Shown here: positions 1-10,127 of the stretch, piece by piece | Layout: each line of letters begins with the position of its first letter | How positions within the stretch are numbered: position 1 is the stretch's first letter | Assembly (NCBI RefSeq): GCF_900108915.1 | Contig: NZ_FNYH01000001.1 | Coordinates: 124,001 to 188,000, forward strand | Length of the DNA stretch: 64,000 nt | Origin: Allopseudospirillum japonicum | Lineage (GTDB): Bacteria > Pseudomonadota > Gammaproteobacteria > Pseudomonadales > Halomonadaceae | Direction of reading: 5' to 3' | Translations under genes and position numbers: made by a program | The notes under the pieces: generated by a model | What the model saw: the letters and a program-made list of their open reading frames with translations, nothing else | Databases searched by the model: none | What the model was told of the DNA's origin: nothing

Positions 1-846
1 ACAAGTGGATGTATGGCCGTATGTGATCCCGCCGAAGGGATGCATCACTTGTTTAACCACTTGTTACCACAGCAAATTTTTGCTCCCGCTCCCAGTGTTG
101 GGCTGGATGCGAGTTGGCAACAAGTACAAGAAGATATTCAACCTGTGCGTGTGCTTTTACAGCAACATGCTCATGAAACGGCTGCCGTGATTATTGAACC
201 CTTATTACAAGCGGCCGGTGGCTTTAATATGTATTCCCCCCTCTATTTACAAGCTTTACGTGAGTTATGTGATGAATTCGAAGTTTTATTAATTCTTGAT
301 GAGGTTGCCACAGGTTTTGGGCGCACAGGTACTTGCTTTGCCATGGATCAAGCACAAATTTGCCCTGATATTTTGGTATTGGGCAAGGGATTAACTGGTG
401 GTTATTTGGGACATGCAGCAACCCTAGCACAAACGCATGTTTATGACGCTTTCTTAAGCCAAGATAACGAACGTGCTTTTATGCATGGACCAACGTTTAT
501 GGGTAATCCACTAGCGACTGCCGTGGCCTTGCGTAGCTTGCAGGTGTTCCAACAAGATCACTATTTACAACGTATTCAAAATTTACAACAGCAATTACAG
601 CAAGAGCTATGTGCTCCACTAGCACATGAACAAGTTGTTGACATCCGTGCCTTTGGCGCTACTGGGGTGATTGAGGTCAAGGATGCGCAAGCTTTAGCAG
701 GGGTGCAAGCTTACGCTTTACAAGAGGGCGTCTGGTTACGTTCTTTTGGTCGGTATTTATATACTATGCCTGCTTATATTCTCACACCCGAGCAGATGCG
801 TCATATTATCCAAGTGATGCGTGCATGGTTTACCGAAGAACGTTAA
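1..846 (+). CDS. bioA: Adenosylmethionine-8-amino-7-oxononanoate transaminase, 3' part
   Basis: PLP-dependent aminotransferase that makes 7,8-diaminopelargonate with SAM as amino donor, a cytoplasmic step of biotin synthesis. The frame is open from the first base, so the N-terminal third lies outside the window. Visible family marks are VCDP near the left edge, ILDEVATGFGRTG (PLP-binding Asp), DILVLGKGLTGG with the Schiff-base Lys at 385-387, and MHGPTFMGNPLA, all close to E. coli BioA. The C-terminus is complete. Its stop codon overlaps the convergent neighbour's stop by 4 nt. No other biotin gene is visible. Confidence 0.93.
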   Translation, partial: TSGCMAVCDPAEGMHHLFNHLLPQQIFAPAPSVGLDASWQQVQEDIQPVRVLLQQHAHETAAVIIEPLLQAAGGFNMYSPLYLQALRELCDEFEVLLILDEVATGFGRTGTCFAMDQAQICPDILVLGKGLTGGYLGHAATLAQTHVYDAFLSQDNERAFMHGPTFMGNPLATAVALRSLQVFQQDHYLQRIQNLQQQLQQELCAPLAHEQVVDIRAFGATGVIEVKDAQALAGVQAYALQEGVWLRSFGRYLYTMPAYILTPEQMRHIIQVMRAWFTEER

Positions 847-1796
847 GAGGCACATAAAGTTGAGTTTTGATAAGCACGTGCCGAATTTAAAAATGGCGAA
901 TAACTAGGCAAATAAACATCCACACTGACTTTACGTCCTTGCTTAGAATACTCTAGGCTATCAAAACTCACCTGTTTAGCCAGCGCAATCCCACGGCCAT
1001 TTAAGCTAAAAGGAGAGATTTCTTTTTGTGCAAATCCTTGCCAATCAAAGCCTTTGCCCTCATCTTCAATACTAATACGGACACCTTTTTCCGTACGTTG
1101 CCACACCACATGTACACGTTTATCTTTAAAATCATTCTGGGTAAGGCGTGCTTGAATCTCTCCTTCCCAAGCTTCCCAACCTTGGCTTAATAATTCTGCC
1201 TTCAGAGCGAAATCGATTCCCAAATTACCATGCTCAACCGCATTGACAAGCAACTCTATCAAACCTGCTTCATAGCGCTCTGGTGCGGGTAACATACTCG
1301 ATAGGGTCGCAGCCAGTGCATAAGCTTCATCTAGGGTGCGAATGTGGAATTCAGCTTGATTTAACATACTAAATGCCTTTTGATGATGTTGATAGTTGGT
1401 CTGTAAACGGCTGAGGGCAACCTCCTTACTGACTAAATGTTTAATACAAGCCACAATGACACTGTATTTAACTTCCCGTAGCAGTAAGCAGGCATCCATC
1501 CCTAAATTCATCACATATTCCAGCTTGTCACGGCAGCGGTTTTGATCTTCTACAAGAACCAACATAGCAACATCTTGATCCTGATATTGGGCGTGAATAC
1601 GGTCTATATCCCATAAAGGCAAGGTATCTAAATACAAGACTAAAACCCCAATATCGGCATAACTTTGCAGGTTTTGCTCTACCGCATCCGCATCTTTTGC
1701 AATCAGAAAAGAAAAATCTCCCATACGCAAAATCGCAATTAAATAATCGTTCAAGCTGTTATCAAATTTCACCAATAAAAGTTTACTACGGATCAT
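843..1796 (-). CDS. Atypical receiver plus HATPase (anti-sigma-kinase-like) protein
   Basis: 317 aa. Residues 1-125 resemble a CheY-like receiver. Asp57 sits in LYLDTLP at the usual phosphorylation position, but the paired N-terminal acidic residues and the conserved Lys are not recognisable. Residues 165-300 form a HATPase_c domain with an N box (ELLVNAVEHGN), a G1 box (DEGKGFDW) and a G2-like NGRGIALA. There is no histidine-kinase dimerisation helix, so it resembles RsbW/SpoIIAB-type serine kinases fused to a receiver. It starts 12 nt after the PAS chemoreceptor gene on the same strand, which suggests co-transcription and a shared signalling path. The output partner (anti-anti-sigma factor or chemotaxis protein) is not in the window. 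Confidence 0.75.
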   Translation of the reverse strand: MIRSKLLLVKFDNSLNDYLIAILRMGDFSFLIAKDADAVEQNLQSYADIGVLVLYLDTLPLWDIDRIHAQYQDQDVAMLVLVEDQNRCRDKLEYVMNLGMDACLLLREVKYSVIVACIKHLVSKEVALSRLQTNYQHHQKAFSMLNQAEFHIRTLDEAYALAATLSSMLPAPERYEAGLIELLVNAVEHGNLGIDFALKAELLSQGWEAWEGEIQARLTQNDFKDKRVHVVWQRTEKGVRISIEDEGKGFDWQGFAQKEISPFSLNGRGIALAKQVSFDSLEYSKQGRKVSVDVYLPSYSPFLNSARAYQNSTLCAS

Positions 1797-1808
1797 AGCG
1801 CCACCTAT

Positions 1809-3446
1809 TTACACTTTTAGCGCAACCTTAAATCGTTGAATAATGGCACGCATACTGTCAGATTCTTGATCTAGCAAGCTAGCCAGCGTACGATTTTGTT
1901 CGCTTTGTTGTCCAAGTACCTGCATATTATCCAAAATAGGCGTAAGGGTGATGGCTAAAGATTCCGAACTTTTCACTTGCTGATGTGCATGTTCAGCAAT
2001 CCTTTCATTTAAACCATCTAGAGTACCAATGACTTGTTTTAATTGATCTAATTGATCATCTAAATTCTCAATCCCTTGTTGTGAGTTTAACAACACGCCT
2101 TGAGTGCTTTGCATACGTCTTCTTAGCGTAGACACCAAATCGCTAAAGGTCTCCATTAACTGATAAATAGAGGCTGTGACTTCTTGAGAACGTACCGCTA
2201 GACTGCGGACCTCATCCGCGACCACGGCAAATCCGCGTCCAGCTTCACCTGCACGTGCCGATTCAATCGCGGCGTTTAAAGCTAATAAATTCGTCTGCTC
2301 AGCAATTCCGTTAATGGTCTCTAAAAAACCGTCAATGCTTTGGCTTTGCTGCTCCAACTCTTGCAAGCTCGTTAAACTTGCGCGCATTTCCTGTGCCAGA
2401 ACTTGGAACGTTTGCTTGGTTTTATGCATCAAATCACGCCCTTGATGGCTAATTTGATCCGTTTGTTGGCTGGTATTCGCTGCTTGCTGACACTGTTCGC
2501 GGATACTTGCTGTGGCTTGGCGTACTTGTTGAATTGCCGAGGCAAACTCATCTAAACCGGCCTGCACTTGTTGTAACTCTTGATCAGAATGCACAATGCT
2601 AGCCGACAGTTTATCTGCGTGTTGATCGACATGACGACCGACTTGTGCCAAACGGTCTAAAATCGTTTTCACCCCTAACTGTAAAAACGCGAGACTCGTG
2701 CCCACACGTGCGCCCAAATCTAAACGTCCATATAAAATATAAGTCGTTAAATCATTATGATAAATTTGTGCAGCTTGTGCTTGTATTGCCTGCAGTGGAG
2801 ACACAATCCAATGTATGATGGCCAGGTTAGATAACAATAGCGCAACTAAGGCAAGCAAAAATTCTGTATTTAATGACCACCAAATAAAAGTTACTAAAAA
2901 AGCACTAATATAAATTAATAAAGTTGCTAAATAAGCTTTTAGATAGGGGGGGCGTGCTTTAGGCATATAACCATTATTTATACGTTGATATACAGCCTGT
3001 GCACGGGCAATTTCCTCACGCGAGGCTTGATGACGCACAGATTGATACCCTTGGATGTTGCCTTGCGCATCCATTAAGGGAGAAACAAAAGCCTTTACCC
3101 AATAATGATCACCATTTTTACAACGATTTTTTACTATCCCCATCCAAGAACGCCCCTGACGCAAACTTTGCCACATATCACTAAAAACTTGGCTAGGTAT
3201 ATCTGGATGACGTACTAGATTATGTTTGGCACCTAAAAGCTCATCGGCGCTATAGCCACTAATTTGCTGAAAATACTGATTAAAACTTTGAATTCGCCCT
3301 TGGGTATCCGTGGTAGAGATAATAGAGTGTTCTGAGTCAACTAAAATTTCTTTAGCGCTGGTATAGTGTTGCTTCTTATTCTTTGTTGCTTGTTGCGAAA
3401 ATTTATTAACCCCATCACTCACGGTATCCTCTCTTGTAGACTCCAA
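1809..3446 (-). CDS. PAS-domain methyl-accepting chemotaxis protein, Aer-like
   Basis: 545 aa energy or redox taxis receptor that signals to CheA/CheW at the inner membrane. Residues about 35-145 form a PAS domain of the Aer type ([11 protein letters not shown], then HPDIP and DMW), which in Aer binds FAD. Residues about 165-215 hold a membrane hairpin with almost no periplasmic loop. A HAMP-like linker follows, then a long coiled coil containing the conserved signalling tip [20 protein letters not shown] and [13 protein letters not shown]. There is no periplasmic ligand domain, so the input is cytoplasmic. The C-terminus lacks a CheR-tether pentapeptide. It heads a two-gene unit with the receiver/HATPase protein. 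Confidence 0.9.
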   Translation of the reverse strand: MESTREDTVSDGVNKFSQQATKNKKQHYTSAKEILVDSEHSIISTTDTQGRIQSFNQYFQQISGYSADELLGAKHNLVRHPDIPSQVFSDMWQSLRQGRSWMGIVKNRCKNGDHYWVKAFVSPLMDAQGNIQGYQSVRHQASREEIARAQAVYQRINNGYMPKARPPYLKAYLATLLIYISAFLVTFIWWSLNTEFLLALVALLLSNLAIIHWIVSPLQAIQAQAAQIYHNDLTTYILYGRLDLGARVGTSLAFLQLGVKTILDRLAQVGRHVDQHADKLSASIVHSDQELQQVQAGLDEFASAIQQVRQATASIREQCQQAANTSQQTDQISHQGRDLMHKTKQTFQVLAQEMRASLTSLQELEQQSQSIDGFLETINGIAEQTNLLALNAAIESARAGEAGRGFAVVADEVRSLAVRSQEVTASIYQLMETFSDLVSTLRRRMQSTQGVLLNSQQGIENLDDQLDQLKQVIGTLDGLNERIAEHAHQQVKSSESLAITLTPILDNMQVLGQQSEQNRTLASLLDQESDSMRAIIQRFKVALKV

Positions 3447-3830
3447 CGTCTATTCTATTTGTTGTTATGCAAGCTTTTACCTTAAATTATGCCGGTTGCT
3501 CATTAATTAACCACATTTATTTTAAGGTCTTTTGATTCAAGTTACATACATGATAACAAAGACACATAAGAGTAACAAAGAAAAATACTTGGTTATTCAC
3601 CTATCCTTAGGTTGTAATAAAAAACACACAAAGTTAACCAAAGTGTACTTTATAAGTATTAGCCTTACTTTTTATGCGGATGTTAGATAACATTAGCTTA
3701 TAGGGAAAGCCAACGACCGAAAAGATAGGTAAAAGTAAGTTTTTGTCAGTGAAAGTATATAAATTTCATGGAGACAATAAAAAGCCAAGACATGCTTGGC
3801 TCGTTAACATCTCAATCTATAGATTAAACT
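3447..3830. other. Intergenic region between PAS-MCP and yciK
   Basis: 384 bp, AT-rich, without a credible reading frame. It must contain the chemoreceptor promoter on the minus strand, but I cannot pick a single convincing -35/-10 pair. A small dyad, ATGTTA-GA-TAACAT, lies at 3680-3693. The right end holds the yciK terminator, listed separately. Confidence 0.6.
3776..3801 (-). terminator. Intrinsic terminator after yciK
   Basis: Read on the minus strand, a 7-bp stem AGCCAAG/CTTGGCT (3783-3801) with a 5-nt loop is followed by TTTTATT. It lies about 30 nt past the stop of the SDR gene and ends the long tol-pal-side minus-strand block. Confidence 0.8.
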
Positions 3831-4583
3831 TCAGCTTTGTGCATCAAAAGCTTGTCCTGTCACACCGCGACTATCTGCCCCCATCAAGTATAAATAGGTC
3901 GGCATAATCTCTTCTGGCGTCAATAGGCTTTGTGGATCTTCCCCTGGATAAGCTTTACGGCGCATTTGCGTGCGGGTGGCTCCTGGGTTAATTGAGTTCA
4001 CACGGATTGTCCCCGTATGTTCCAGTTCGTCAGCTAATACTTGCATTAAACCTTCCGTAGCAAATTTAGAAACTGCGTAAGCTCCCCAGAAGGCACGTGC
4101 ACGCCGTCCAACAGAAGAAGAGGTAAAAATCACCGAAGCATCCTCAGAAGCTTTTAATGCACCAAGGACACCTTGGGTTAACATAAAAGGCGCATTGCAA
4201 TTGACTTGCATGACTTGTTGCCATAACTCAGGATGATAAGCTTCTAAAGGAGTGATTTTTCCCAATAAAGAGGCATTATGTAGTAAACCATCTAAACGGC
4301 CGAAAGTCTCTCCAAGACGTTCGCCAAGTTCGACATAATCCTTATGGGTAGCACCTTCCAGATTTAACGGATATATCGCAGGTTGGGCACCACCTGCGAC
4401 TTCTATTTCATCATACACAGCTTCCAACTTACTGATGGTACGCCCTAATAAAACAAGCGTCGCACCATAAGCAGCAAAAGTTTTTGCTGCTACACGGCCA
4501 ATACCATCACCTGCACCTGTAACCAAGATCACCTTATCTTTAAGCAAATGATCAGCTGCTTTATAATCGATCATACAAGGCAT
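3831..4583 (-). CDS. yciK: Short-chain dehydrogenase, YciK family
   Basis: 250 aa NAD(P)-dependent SDR, close along its length to E. coli YciK. The Rossmann glycine motif is VTGAGDGIGR (residues about 20-30). HNASLLG is the NAG-equivalent region. The catalytic Ser lies in FTSSSVGRR and the Tyr/Lys pair is YAVSK. INPGATRTQMR and the C-terminal GQAFDAQ are also YciK-like. The substrate is unknown. The ATG is preceded by AGGAG at 10 nt, which favours this start over the Met three codons in. It follows cpoB with a short gap and is closed by its own terminator. Confidence 0.9.
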   Translation of the reverse strand: MPCMIDYKAADHLLKDKVILVTGAGDGIGRVAAKTFAAYGATLVLLGRTISKLEAVYDEIEVAGGAQPAIYPLNLEGATHKDYVELGERLGETFGRLDGLLHNASLLGKITPLEAYHPELWQQVMQVNCNAPFMLTQGVLGALKASEDASVIFTSSSVGRRARAFWGAYAVSKFATEGLMQVLADELEHTGTIRVNSINPGATRTQMRRKAYPGEDPQSLLTPEEIMPTYLYLMGADSRGVTGQAFDAQS

Positions 4584-4614
4584 CTTGTATTGTCTCCTAT
4601 TGAGAACATCTTCG

Positions 4615-5481
4615 TTAAGATTTATTTGTTAAATAATTTTCGGCGAGCTTTGCCGCAGCACTTTTTGGATATTTATCAATTAATTCCTGCATTGTTAGCT
4701 GGGCTTTATCTTGTTGACCATAACGTGCATATACTAATCCTAATTTATAAAGCGAGTCTGCCACCTTATAACTACGAGTATAATTTTTCACCACAGTATC
4801 AAACATGCGTTCTGCATCTTGTGTGCGGTTTTGCGCCATAAAAATTTCGCCCATCCAGTAGTAAGCATTCGCCACTAGCTTGGAATCTGGATAATCACGG
4901 ATAAAAGCGCGAAATGCTTCTATTGCCTGATCAAATTGACGAGCATTTACTTTGGCATAGGCCGATTCATAAGCACTGCGTGCACTACTGGGTAGCTCAC
5001 CTGCCGTTTCCTGGCTTGCTTCCAGTGAAGGCGATGATAAGCGTGGAATCCCTGTTGGCGCAGTCTCTTCTATTTTAGGGACGCTTATTTGCGTATCAGC
5101 GCCTAAACGAGTGGCAATCTTGCTTAGCGTTTGTGCAATATCTAAAGCTTGCAGCGCTTGCTGACGGGCTTCGCTTACTTCTTGTCCAACATGGGTTAAA
5201 CGTTGATCAACATCTAAATACCTTTCTCTTTGATCACGTTTTAGCTGGTTTAACTCATACGTCTGGCGTTCGACAACATCCCGTAACGATTGGAGCTCAG
5301 ATTGCAACTGCTCTAGTTGCATTAATAATTGCGTATTTGAATTGGCCTGCGCTCGACTTTCTGGTGTGCTGACACTGGGCGGGTAATAATAATTAGGCGT
5401 TTGCGCGTACGAAGAAGACACACTCACGAATAAAAAAGCACTCAGCAGGCTAAAGCGGCGGTTTAATTGGGGTATTTGCAT
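4615..5481 (-). CDS. cpoB: Cell division coordinator CpoB (Tol-Pal accessory protein)
   Basis: Periplasmic protein that links Tol-Pal function to septal peptidoglycan synthesis (YbgF). About 288 aa from the chosen ATG at 5481, which has AGGTG upstream and gives a clean signal peptide (RRFSLLSAFLFVSVSSSYA). An upstream in-frame ATG at 5511 is possible but would bury the signal sequence. Residues about 35-105 form a polar coiled coil (trimerisation region). The C-terminal half has TPR repeats (SAYESAYAKVNARQFDQAI, then KVADSLYKLGLVYARYGQ). It is the last gene of ybgC-tolQRAB-pal-cpoB, directly after pal. Confidence 0.92.
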   Translation of the reverse strand: MQIPQLNRRFSLLSAFLFVSVSSSYAQTPNYYYPPSVSTPESRAQANSNTQLLMQLEQLQSELQSLRDVVERQTYELNQLKRDQRERYLDVDQRLTHVGQEVSEARQQALQALDIAQTLSKIATRLGADTQISVPKIEETAPTGIPRLSSPSLEASQETAGELPSSARSAYESAYAKVNARQFDQAIEAFRAFIRDYPDSKLVANAYYWMGEIFMAQNRTQDAERMFDTVVKNYTRSYKVADSLYKLGLVYARYGQQDKAQLTMQELIDKYPKSAAAKLAENYLTNKS

Positions 5482-5540
5482 TGTGATCACACCTATAAGA
5501 ACAGCTGGCATCTCACATCAGCATACCAGCTGTATCAGGC

Positions 5541-6152
5541 TTAACGGTAACTAAGTTCCACACGGCGGTTTTTTGCATAAGCATCCAGGCTATGGCCTGC
5601 CATTAAGGGACGCTCCTCGCCATAAGAAACCACCTCTAGTTGCTGTGGTGAGACACCCTGCACGGTTAAATAGCGTTGTACTGAATCTCCACGACGCTCA
5701 CCTAATGCCATATTATACTCTCGGGTTCCCCTCTGATCACAGTGACCTTCAAGGACAAGCTTCACATTCGGATTTGCAACCAAATAGGCTGCATGTGCAT
5801 TAAGAACACTCAAATACTCTTTGCGAATTTCTGACTTATCAAAATCAAAGAAAATACGCTTTTTTGCAAGCAAGTCTGCATCTGCAGGATTAGCACCTGG
5901 CATCCCTGATACACCTGCATTTTGCCCTGAGTTCAGACCTTGCGCGCCACCAGAGCCATAAGTGCCTAAACCCTGAGACTGTGCACTTCCATCTCCTGTG
6001 CCTGTTGTCGCTGTACTCTGGTCATCGGTAATCACAGGCTGCATGCCTGACTGCGGCTGACTCGCACAACCTGCCATCACAGCAAGCAAAAGACCTGCAG
6101 CTAGTGGCTTCATCCAAGCAGATGAGTTTGCAATGATACGATTTTTTTGCAT
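5541..6152 (-). CDS. pal: Peptidoglycan-associated lipoprotein Pal
   Basis: Outer-membrane lipoprotein that binds peptidoglycan and TolB. Start chosen at 6152, where AAAGGGG lies 8-9 nt upstream; a longer frame to 6203 would overlap tolB. The signal peptide ends in the lipobox LAVMAGC (Cys29), so the mature protein is acylated. A Gly/Ser/Gln-rich linker follows. The C-terminal OmpA-like domain begins with FDFDKSEI and contains LEGHCDQRGTREYN and the peptidoglycan-contact region ALGERRGDSVQ. About 203 aa, slightly longer than E. coli Pal because of the linker. Confidence 0.95.
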   Translation of the reverse strand: MQKNRIIANSSAWMKPLAAGLLLAVMAGCASQPQSGMQPVITDDQSTATTGTGDGSAQSQGLGTYGSGGAQGLNSGQNAGVSGMPGANPADADLLAKKRIFFDFDKSEIRKEYLSVLNAHAAYLVANPNVKLVLEGHCDQRGTREYNMALGERRGDSVQRYLTVQGVSPQQLEVVSYGEERPLMAGHSLDAYAKNRRVELSYR

Positions 6153-6181
6153 TCTTGATTCCCCTTTATAGGCACGCGCCT

Positions 6182-7483
6182 CTAATTTAGGAAGGGTGAC
6201 CATGCCGGCTCACGGACATCCTGTAAAGCAGCAGGCAACCGGTATTCAAGTTGGCGTTCAATAGAAACGACCCCCAGAACTCCTTGCTCACCCTGCTGCA
6301 TAGCATAAATTAACATACTGCCATTTGGTGCAATACTGGGCGATTCATCCAAAGTCGTCGATGTTAGTTTACGCAAACGCTTACTAGTCACATCTTGCGC
6401 AGCAATATGAAACTCATGCAACCCAGACGCCCGATGTACAAAAATAATTTCTCGTCCATTCGCACTAAAACGTGGACGCGCATTATAGTTACCTTCAAAG
6501 GTAATACGCTCCACGCGATTATCTGCCAAATATAAACGATAAATTTGTGGCGAGCCGCTACGATTAGAGGTAAAGACGAGAGACTGCCCATCAGGTGCCC
6601 AGCTCGGCTCAGTATCAATAGAGAAATGATTGGTTAAGCGTGTTAGACGCTTGCTGGCAATATCTAACAAATAAAGTTCTGGATTCCCATCTTTAGAAAG
6701 CACCATGGCAAGACGCCTACCATCTGGAGACCAACTGGGCGAGCCATTTAAACCACGAAATGCAGTTAATTGAGTACGCCGACCTGTTGCTAGCTCTTGT
6801 GCAAAAATCGCAGGACGACCCGTCTCAAAAGAAACATAAGCTAACCAACGTCCATCTGGCGACCAGTCTGGTGATAAAATAGGCTCTTTAGACGATAAAA
6901 CAACGCGCGCCCTGCGACCGTCAGCATCTGCAATTTGCAGCCTATATTGATATTGACCTTCTCCTAGACGCTGCGCAGTAATATAGGCAATTTTGGTAGA
7001 AAAAATTCCTTGTTGTCCTGTCACCTTCTGATACACACGATCACTAATATAGTGTGCGCGCGATCTTAGCTCCGCATCCGTTGAGGTAATCACCTCACCA
7101 AGTAAACGTTCTTCTTTTAAAACATCAAAAAGCTCGTATTGAATACGGTACCCTTGTGCTTGAGGCGTGATTTTACCTACTAACACATATTGCATTTTTA
7201 GCAAGCGCCAATCGCGAAACACAACTTCACTTGCTTGGCTTGGGGTGCTGACTAAACCAGAACGCGCTAAGGGTGCAAAAATCGCCGAACGCTGTAAGTC
7301 AGCAGAGACCACTTCTGCAACATCCTCACTAATCGCACCCTGGCCTTCCCAACGGAAAGGCACCACAGCAATCGGTGTAGCTTGGTCATTTCCTCGAGTA
7401 ATTTCTATCGTTAAATCAGCATATAGGGGCGTACTGAACAAGCACAGCAACAACAGCCACCCATGACTTAATCGTTTCAGCAC
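6182..7483 (-). CDS. tolB: Tol-Pal system beta-propeller protein TolB
   Basis: 433 aa periplasmic protein that connects TolA and Pal. The signal peptide ends at about residue 22 ([10 protein letters not shown]). An N-terminal domain is followed by a six-bladed WD40-like propeller with repeated [18 protein letters not shown] and EPSWAPDG motifs and family-typical FTSNRSG. The start codon is GTG and overlaps the tolA stop by one base (TAGTG), which implies translational coupling. The length is normal for the family. Confidence 0.95.
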   Translation of the reverse strand: MLKRLSHGWLLLLCLFSTPLYADLTIEITRGNDQATPIAVVPFRWEGQGAISEDVAEVVSADLQRSAIFAPLARSGLVSTPSQASEVVFRDWRLLKMQYVLVGKITPQAQGYRIQYELFDVLKEERLLGEVITSTDAELRSRAHYISDRVYQKVTGQQGIFSTKIAYITAQRLGEGQYQYRLQIADADGRRARVVLSSKEPILSPDWSPDGRWLAYVSFETGRPAIFAQELATGRRTQLTAFRGLNGSPSWSPDGRRLAMVLSKDGNPELYLLDIASKRLTRLTNHFSIDTEPSWAPDGQSLVFTSNRSGSPQIYRLYLADNRVERITFEGNYNARPRFSANGREIIFVHRASGLHEFHIAAQDVTSKRLRKLTSTTLDESPSIAPNGSMLIYAMQQGEQGVLGVVSIERQLEYRLPAALQDVREPAWSPFLN

Positions 7484-8466
7484 TAGCGTAAATCCTCCGG
7501 ACGAAATACCATTTTGAATTGACGAAAGATGCTACGTAATGGGGCATCTAACTGTTGCAATTCGCGGAAAGGCGCGGCCAAGCGCACCGCCTGCTCTGCG
7601 GAACGATCAAAGCCCAAATGCCCACTAGAACGTAACACACGTACCCCAACGAGTTCACCAGAAGGTAGCAAGCGTACTTCTAATTCAACTTCCAAATTAG
7701 CAGCGATCCCTGGGGGTCTGGACCATTGCTGTTTAACCAAATCTTCTATGATAGCCTGCATGGCACGCACGGCAGCATTTTGTGAAGCCGCTGCAGATTG
7801 ACGTGCCTGCTCATCGGCCAATTCACGTGCCATTTTTTCTCTAAGCTCTTGAATTAAGGCCGCTTGTTCTGCGGCCTCACGAGCAGCTTTCTCAGCAGCG
7901 GCTTTTTCAGCAGCTCGACGGGCTTGTTCTTGTGCTTGACGACGGGCTTGCTCTGCCGCTTCACGGGCTGCCTGTTCTGCTGCTTCACGGGCCGCTTTTT
8001 CGGCAGCAGCTTTCTGCGCAGCCTCTCGGGCGGCTTGCTCCTTACGGGCTTGCTCTTCTTGTGCTCGACGGCGGGCTTCTTCTTGTGCTTTTTGTGCAGC
8101 TTCACGTGCTGCCTGCTCTGCTGCCTCGCGGGCCGCTTGTTCTGCAGCGGCTTTTTGTGCAGCTTCACGTTCGGCCTGTTCGCGACGTGCTTGTGCTTCT
8201 TGACGCGCTTGTTCCTCTTGTGCACGACGCTTGGCCGCTTCTGCAGCCGCTTTTTCCGCTGCTGCACGTTCCTTTAGAACCTGAATTGGATCTTCAGCCA
8301 CCATGGTTGCCTGAATAATTTTTGGTTGTTCAGGTTCAGGTGGCTTTTGGGCATTCGCACTTTGCCAATGCCAGACCATAGGTAGCACGGCGACAAGATG
8401 TACACAGAGAGCTAGCGTGATCGAGAGCAGCCAATTTCCTGAATTTTTGGGTTGAGGCACCCGCAT
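7483..8466 (-). CDS. tolA: Tol-Pal system protein TolA
   Basis: 327 aa inner-membrane protein that spans the periplasm and transmits proton-motive energy from TolQR to Pal/TolB. One N-terminal membrane helix (residues about 12-35) is followed by a Lys/Glu/Ala/Gln-rich helical stalk, residues about 60-225, made of degenerate units such as [14 protein letters not shown] globular C-terminal TolA domain follows ([17 protein letters not shown], then [16 protein letters not shown]). The low-complexity stalk produces long open frames on other strands and frames that are not genes. It lies between tolR and tolB. Confidence 0.93.
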   Translation of the reverse strand: MRVPQPKNSGNWLLSITLALCVHLVAVLPMVWHWQSANAQKPPEPEQPKIIQATMVAEDPIQVLKERAAAEKAAAEAAKRRAQEEQARQEAQARREQAEREAAQKAAAEQAAREAAEQAAREAAQKAQEEARRRAQEEQARKEQAAREAAQKAAAEKAAREAAEQAAREAAEQARRQAQEQARRAAEKAAAEKAAREAAEQAALIQELREKMARELADEQARQSAAASQNAAVRAMQAIIEDLVKQQWSRPPGIAANLEVELEVRLLPSGELVGVRVLRSSGHLGFDRSAEQAVRLAAPFRELQQLDAPLRSIFRQFKMVFRPEDLR

Positions 8467-8477
8467 ACCTATACCTT

Positions 8478-8918
8478 TTATTGCTCGGGTGGCTGAGAAA
8501 TCAGCCCCACTTGGGCAGCACCTGCAGCTTGCAAGTGCGCCATTAACTCAACCACTTGGCCATAAGCTACTCGCCGATCTCCACGCACGAGCACTTGTAA
8601 ACTAGGATTAGCAGCTAGAACACGCGCAACTTGCTCACTGATCTGTTCTAAGGTCACAGCTTGACGTGCATCTAACCCCATTTCCAAGTAGTAGCTTCCT
8701 TGTTGATCAATGGCGACCACTAAGGGTTCTTGCTGTTCTTCTTGTGACAAAGCTTCTGCCGTCGCCTGTGGCAGTTCCACTTCTACCCCTTGGGTGAGAA
8801 TAGGTGCTGTCACCATAAAAATAATTAAAAGAACCAACATAACATCAATGTAAGGGACCACGTTGATTTCCGCCATCACCTTACGTTTTGGCCGTCGCCG
8901 CCAAGTGGAAGATGCCAT
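8478..8918 (-). CDS. tolR: Tol-Pal system protein TolR (ExbD family)
   Basis: 146 aa inner-membrane subunit of the TolQR proton channel. A short basic N-terminus is followed by INVVPYIDVMLVLLIIFMV, the single membrane helix carrying the channel Asp (IDVML), then a periplasmic ExbD/TolR domain. GAGGG lies about 10 nt before the ATG. It sits between tolQ and tolA. Confidence 0.95.
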   Translation of the reverse strand: MASSTWRRRPKRKVMAEINVVPYIDVMLVLLIIFMVTAPILTQGVEVELPQATAEALSQEEQQEPLVVAIDQQGSYYLEMGLDARQAVTLEQISEQVARVLAANPSLQVLVRGDRRVAYGQVVELMAHLQAAGAAQVGLISQPPEQ

Positions 8919-8945
8919 AATTTAATTTCCCTCTAAAGCCACAAA

Positions 8946-9617
8946 CTAATGCACGTACACATTACGGTGTAAGATACTGGAAAACTCATCGGCAAAGGTT
9001 TCATACTGTACCACTAAGGTTTCAGCACGGGTGGCAAATCGGTTGTAAGCTAATACCGCAGGAATTGCTGCAAATAAACCCATGGCAGTGGCAATCAAGG
9101 CTTCAGAAATTCCAGGGGCTACCGCAGCTAAAGTGGCCTGCTGCACATTTGCAAGACCACGGAAAGATTCCATAATGCCCCAGACTGTCCCAAATAAGCC
9201 AACATAGGGGCTAGTCGAACCAACACTGGCTAAAAATGGCAAGCTGGTATTTAAGTGTTCCTCTTCACGTACTAAGGCCACGCGCATGGCTCTTTGTACC
9301 CCTTCCATAATGGCATCGGGCGCATATTCTTTTTGGCGTAACCGAGAAAACTCACGGAAACCAGCACGGAAAATATTTTCAGCACCTAGGGTATCACCTT
9401 CACTTTCTAAGCGTCGGTACAGATCATTCAGATCAATCCCTGACCAAAATTCTTGTTCAAAAGCAAGCAAAGCTCGGCGTGCTCGTTTTAGCACCTGCAT
9501 CCGCTGAAAAACCAAAACCCAAGATACTAAAGACGCTAGCATTAGCATTAGCATGACGCCTTTCACGACCCAGCTTGCATTGAGGATTAATCCCCACATT
9601 GACAGCGGCTCACTCAC
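8946..9617 (-). CDS. tolQ: Tol-Pal system protein TolQ (ExbB family)
   Basis: Inner-membrane motor subunit with three membrane helices: residues about 12-35, then the TolQ/ExbB core LFGTVWGIMESF and the helix around ALIATAMGLFAAIPAVLAYN. I favour the GTG at 9617, preceded by AAGGAG at good spacing, which gives MSEPLSMWGLILNAS and matches other TolQ N-termini (about 223 aa). It then overlaps ybgC by 8 nt. A longer frame from 9647 would overlap by 38 nt. Confidence 0.94.
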   Translation of the reverse strand: MSEPLSMWGLILNASWVVKGVMLMLMLASLVSWVLVFQRMQVLKRARRALLAFEQEFWSGIDLNDLYRRLESEGDTLGAENIFRAGFREFSRLRQKEYAPDAIMEGVQRAMRVALVREEEHLNTSLPFLASVGSTSPYVGLFGTVWGIMESFRGLANVQQATLAAVAPGISEALIATAMGLFAAIPAVLAYNRFATRAETLVVQYETFADEFSSILHRNVYVH

Positions 9618-10116
9618 CCTCGTCTCCTTTTTGTATGCATTCACCAAGTGCCTTCACCAAGGGGGCCGGCATGGCGGTTGGTTTTCGCTTGGTGGCGTTG
9701 ACATAAGCCACGTCGATTCTTGCTTGACACACACGATAAGCAGCTAGCTCACTTTCTGAGCTTGCTTGTACTAGGTGCGCATCCCAAGTGGGACCACCTA
9801 AGTAAATCCTTTGTTGAAAATGAATTCTCACTTTTGACGCTGATTGCACTTGGGTCAATACCCAAAGTTGCTGGTCCATTCCCACAGGTTTTTGGTATTG
9901 AATTTGTACTTGGTGGACAACAAAGTGGCTTTGAAAGCTGTGCATTAAATTCTGATGATCCCAACCCAAAGTACGTAAATATTCAGTACGGGCGCGCTCC
10001 ATATATTTTAAGTAATTGACATAATACACAATACCGCCTGCATCTGTATCTTCAATATACACACGTACAGGCCAGATGTGCGTAGATACCAATTGAGGAG
10101 CTTGTATCGATTGCAT
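9610..10116 (-). CDS. ybgC: Acyl-CoA thioesterase YbgC (Tol-Pal associated)
   Basis: 168 aa hotdog-fold thioesterase of the 4-hydroxybenzoyl-CoA thioesterase group. RVYIEDTDAGGIVYYVNYL contains the catalytic Asp region and MERARTEYLR follows. It hydrolyses short or medium acyl-CoA and is linked to phospholipid metabolism at the cell pole. AGGATGA precedes the ATG at 6 nt. It is the first gene of the tol-pal cluster and is 11 nt from ruvB on the same strand. Confidence 0.94.
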   Translation of the reverse strand: MQSIQAPQLVSTHIWPVRVYIEDTDAGGIVYYVNYLKYMERARTEYLRTLGWDHQNLMHSFQSHFVVHQVQIQYQKPVGMDQQLWVLTQVQSASKVRIHFQQRIYLGGPTWDAHLVQASSESELAAYRVCQARIDVAYVNATKRKPTAMPAPLVKALGECIQKGDEGE

Positions 10117-10127
10117 TAAAAATCATC

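Noticed and set aside
7864-8318. Long open frames antisense to and out of frame with tolA (137, 137 and 128 codons)
   Set aside because: They arise from the low-complexity Ala/Lys/Glu repeat codons of the TolA stalk, have no ribosome sites and encode Cys/Phe/Leu or Lys/Arg runs.
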